The position numbers were made by a program, and so were the translations under genes. The notes under the pieces are model-generated. The model searched no databases and was not told the DNA's origin. It saw only the letters and a program-made list of their open reading frames with translations. Below, in pieces: positions 62,079 through 64,000 of a stretch of DNA of 64,000 bases; the stretch's first letter is position 1; each line of letters opens with the position of its first letter. Source of the DNA: Lactobacillus isalae (lineage in GTDB: Bacteria > Bacillota > Bacilli > Lactobacillales > Lactobacillaceae); contig NZ_OX443569.1 in NCBI RefSeq assembly GCF_947539375.1, positions 1,302,001 to 1,366,000 on the forward strand. The letters are read 5' to 3'.

Positions 62079-62876
62079 TCTGAAGCCGACATATATATCG
62101 CTACTCCCCATACTTTCCACTATGACTACATCAAAAAAGCTTTAAATGCCGGTAAGCATGTTTTCTGTGAAAAAGCTATTCCAGTTAATGCAGATCAATT
62201 TGATGAGGTAGAAAAGCTTGCTAAGGAAAAGCATTTAATCCTCTCTGAAGGTTTTACCCTCTACTACATGCCAATTTATCAAAAAGTTAAAAAACTGATC
62301 GGTGAGGGTAAATTGGGACAAATTAAGCTGATACAAGTAAATTTTGGTAGCTTAAAAGACTATGATCCCAATAACCGTTTCTTCAACAAAGACTTGGCTG
62401 GCGGCGCGCTTCTTGATATCGGAGGGTATGCAACTGCATTTGCAAGAATGTTTTTATCTAAACAACCAGAGAGTATTCTAACAACAGTTAAATTTTTTGA
62501 AACTGGCGTTGATGAGCAATCCGGTATCATTTTGAAAAACAATAAGGATGAGATGGCAGTTATGGCCCTTTCAATGCGCGCAAAACAGCCGAAGCGAGGG
62601 GTAATTTCTGGAACTAAAGGTTATGTAGAAATCTCAAACTATCCACGCGCAACAGAAGCACAAATTACTTATACAGCAAGTGCCCATGAGGAAAAACACG
62701 AGACGCTAAACGCTGGTAAAACTTCTGAAGCATTAGAATATGAAGTACAAGATATGGAGCGTTATGTTGATCAAGGACACGATGATGGTGAATTATCTAT
62801 TTCACGAGATGTAGCTCATATTTTAACCAGTGTCCGTACATCATGGGGAATGAAGTACCCATTTGATGAAAAGTAA
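62079..62876 (+). pseudogene. 5'-truncated Gfo/Idh/MocA-family oxidoreductase
   Basis: The frame opens after TAA at 62076-62078 with SEADIYIATPHTFHYDYIKK, then ALNAGKHVFCEKA and a full C-terminal domain to PFDEK, about 266 residues. The first 60 or so residues of the family, including the GxGxxG NAD-binding loop, are absent and there is no start codon at the 5' end. An ATG at 62268 would give only the C-terminal 202 residues. Not a working enzyme, by inference. Confidence 0.88.
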
Positions 62877-62885
62877 TTATACATA

Positions 62886-62922
62886 AAAAAACTAGAGATC
62901 AAATTGATGATCTCTAGTTTTT
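62886..62922. terminator. Bidirectional terminator
   Basis: 15-bp perfect stem AAAAACTAGAGATCA with its complement, 6-nt loop, between two convergent genes. Confidence 0.9.
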
Positions 62923-62927
62923 CTTTT

Positions 62928-63248
62928 CTAACTAATAAAAATTGTATTTTTTGCCTTCCAGTCCCTAATTTTTATTCCAACCCAGAAGCCATAAATGCCT
63001 AGTGTAATTACTGTCAAAAGAAGCCACTTTATCCAATTACCAAATAAGCCAAATGCACTTCCAACAAACTTCATCCTGTGTCCTTCAATTACAGTATGAT
63101 TAATTTCCCAACCATAAATCATACAAACTGCCCAAGGATAACAAATTCCTAAGGTACAAACGGTGATGATTGTTCCTAAAAGATGCCAGCCAATAAAGGA
63201 TAATAAACCGCCATCAAAAAACGAATTACGTCCATGTCTAGTTTCCAT
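62928..63248 (-). CDS. DUF898-like (YjgN-type) membrane protein
   Basis: 106 aa from ATG at 63248 (METRHGRNSFFDGG), chosen for GAGG about 9 nt upstream; two further in-frame starts upstream add up to 9 residues. Two long hydrophobic regions (about 18-45 and 62-90) with repeated TLGI-Y-W motifs as in DUF898 proteins: TVCTLGICYPW and TVITLGIYGFW, plus EGHRMKF. Function unknown. Lies just outside the integrated element end. Confidence 0.72.
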   Translation of the reverse strand: METRHGRNSFFDGGLLSFIGWHLLGTIITVCTLGICYPWAVCMIYGWEINHTVIEGHRMKFVGSAFGLFGNWIKWLLLTVITLGIYGFWVGIKIRDWKAKNTIFIS

Positions 63249-63273
63249 GAAAGTTAGCCTCATTTCTAGGTAC

Positions 63274-63298
63274 AAAAAAAGCCAGGTAACAACCTGGC
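63274..63298 (-). terminator. Terminator beside the attachment site
   Basis: 7-bp stem GCCAGGT/ACCTGGC with loop AACA, then seven T on the minus strand. Sits 5 bp past the tRNA-Gln-like 3' end, as expected for a tRNA terminator left behind at the element end. Confidence 0.8.
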
Positions 63299-63302
63299 GT
63301 AA

Positions 63303-63320
63303 CTATTGGGTTAGCTGGGT
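63303..63320 (-). other. Putative attachment-site core (tRNA-Gln 3' end copy)
   Basis: CCAGCTAACCCAATAGTT on the minus strand equals the end of tRNA-Gln plus its first flanking bases at 60139-60156. The T-arm next to it is degenerate and there is no tRNA body, so this is a 3' fragment, as made by site-specific integration in a tRNA gene. Confidence 0.65.
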
Positions 63321-63380
63321 TCAACCCACTCTATCAAAAAGCGCATAATATCAGGCTTTAAAAAATTATTTTATTAAATA

Positions 63381-63473
63381 TTGCTACATATTTTGCTACA
63401 AGAGAAAAAATACAGTTAAAACTTCCACCAAGAGCAGGAAAAAATTTGCTACACCCTTAAAAATATTGCTACA
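63381..63473. repeat. Four TTGCTACA direct repeats, putative integrase arm sites
   Basis: Copies at 63381-63388, 63393-63400, 63446-63453 and 63466-63473, all same strand, between the attachment core and the integrase stop. Position and short repeated form fit arm-type binding sites of tyrosine integrases. Confidence 0.6.
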
Positions 63474-63477
63474 AAAA

Positions 63478-64000
63478 TTATAGGCTTTGAGCATCAAAAG
63501 GTAAATAACTCTCAAACTTTTCTGTATCTGCTTTTCTTAAATCATTAGTAGTTTTAGCATACCTATCCATCGTGGTTTTAATATTGGCGTGCCCCATCTC
63601 TTCTTTTAAGTGGTTTGTATCAACACGAGACGAAACCATTAAAGAAGCATAAGTGCCCCTAAAATCATGCACCCTGATATGGTCTAAGCCTGCCTTTTTA
63701 GCTATTTCAACATTCCACCTGTCTAATGTTGTTGTTGATATCGGCACATCATACGAGGGACGCATATTTTTATAGCCGTTAAAAACTAGCCTATCAGCTA
63801 CTAAACTAAAAACTTTTGTTTCTTTTTGCTGAAAAACACGCCACTCTTTTAATAGTTCAACAGTTTGAAAAGGCAAGCTTACCATCCTTGCACTGCTTTT
63901 GGTTTTAGGGCTATCAATATAATTTCTATTGTTCAAGCCGACTGTGTAAGTCCTATTAACATATAAATAGCCTTGATCTAAATTAATATCAGACCACTTC
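63478..64000 (-). CDS. int: Tyrosine recombinase / phage-type integrase, N-terminus beyond window
   Basis: At least 174 codons, open to base 64000. From the edge it reads KWSDINLDQGYLYVNRTY, then the catalytic-domain Lys hairpin (SPKTKSSARMVSLP), HxxR in VHDFRGTYASL, and GHANIKTTMDRYAK with the second His and the nucleophile Tyr. Catalytic Arg I and the arm-binding N-terminal domain lie off-window. The in-frame TTG at 63936 is not the start. It integrates a prophage or ICE, probably at a tRNA-Gln gene. Confidence 0.92.
   Translation of the reverse strand, partial: KWSDINLDQGYLYVNRTYTVGLNNRNYIDSPKTKSSARMVSLPFQTVELLKEWRVFQQKETKVFSLVADRLVFNGYKNMRPSYDVPISTTTLDRWNVEIAKKAGLDHIRVHDFRGTYASLMVSSRVDTNHLKEEMGHANIKTTMDRYAKTTNDLRKADTEKFESYLPFDAQSL

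Noticed and set aside
62268-62876. Oxidoreductase starting at ATG 62268 as an intact gene
   Set aside because: The homologous frame continues 63 codons upstream without a start, and the NAD-binding loop is missing; it is a truncated gene.
60143-63320. The 3.2-kb stretch between the two tRNA-Gln 3' copies as a mobile element
   Set aside because: An element in a tRNA 3' end lies on the 3' side. Here the tRNA body and tRNA-Tyr are inside the interval and its genes are not mobile-type, so the element must lie to the right of 63303.

Overview
The window is a low-GC Gram-positive chromosome segment, most consistent with the Lactobacillus johnsonii/gasseri group. Pointers to this are giant serine-rich repeat adhesins with a dedicated accessory Sec locus, AT-rich codon use, tRNAs with and without encoded CCA, LPQTG sortase signals, a PcrA-LigA-CamS-GatCAB-DagK run, and a HicDH-like L-2-hydroxyacid dehydrogenase. 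The species call is inference; no 16S gene is present.

Layout, left to right. (1) 1-21 kb: two tandem minus-strand genes for serine-rich repeat proteins (SRRPs). The left one runs off the window edge. Both carry a 30-bp repeat encoding (Ser-X)5 decapeptides, in at least 178 and about 244 units. Their secretion signals are near-identical in design but their binding regions are unrelated: a beta-solenoid-like region in one, four roughly 120-aa repeats in the other. A decayed GT8 glycosyltransferase remnant lies between them. (2) 21.3-31.9 kb: the dedicated export and glycosylation operon secY2-asp1-asp2-asp3-secA2-gtfA-gtfB-asp4-like, tightly overlapping and transcribed toward the adhesins. (3) 32-42.7 kb: housekeeping run pcrA-ligA-camS-gatC-gatA-gatB-dagK, then a small membrane protein and a YidA-like HAD phosphatase. 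(4) 42.8-48 kb: GH73 glucosaminidase, ECF S-component, tRNA-Leu(AAG), SprT-like protein and a cell-surface polysaccharide group (GT32, flippase, CDP-glycerol transferase). (5) 48.1-53.3 kb: P-type ATPase under a yybP-ykoY manganese riboswitch with a visible terminator switch, then nadE-pncB. (6) 53.4-57.8 kb: glycosyltransferases and TagA, divergent from tagD. (7) 57.8-60.4 kb: GntR regulator, cytosolic beta-helix protein, rhodanese, tRNA-Gln and tRNA-Tyr. (8) 60.4-62.9 kb: L-2-hydroxyacid dehydrogenase, then two head-to-head broken genes (RpiR regulator and Gfo/Idh oxidoreductase) whose 5' ends stop within a few bases of each other. (9) 62.9-64 kb: DUF898-like protein, then the left end of an integrated element: a tRNA-Gln 3'-end copy, four TTGCTACA repeats and a tyrosine integrase cut by the window edge.

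How it fits together: GtfA/GtfB are expected to O-glycosylate the SRRPs in the cytosol. Asp1-3 and SecA2 deliver them to SecY2, and sortase anchors them at LPQTG (seen in the complete copy). The teichoic-acid and polysaccharide genes supply the rest of the surface.

Most interesting items: the exact-copy higher-order blocks and a shared mutant unit that link the two SRRP arrays, the GT8 remnant, the Mn riboswitch that redefines the ATPase as a probable Mn exporter, the shared deletion junction at about 62,076, and the element end at 63.3 kb with putative integrase arm sites. I found no clear new defence or other undescribed system.
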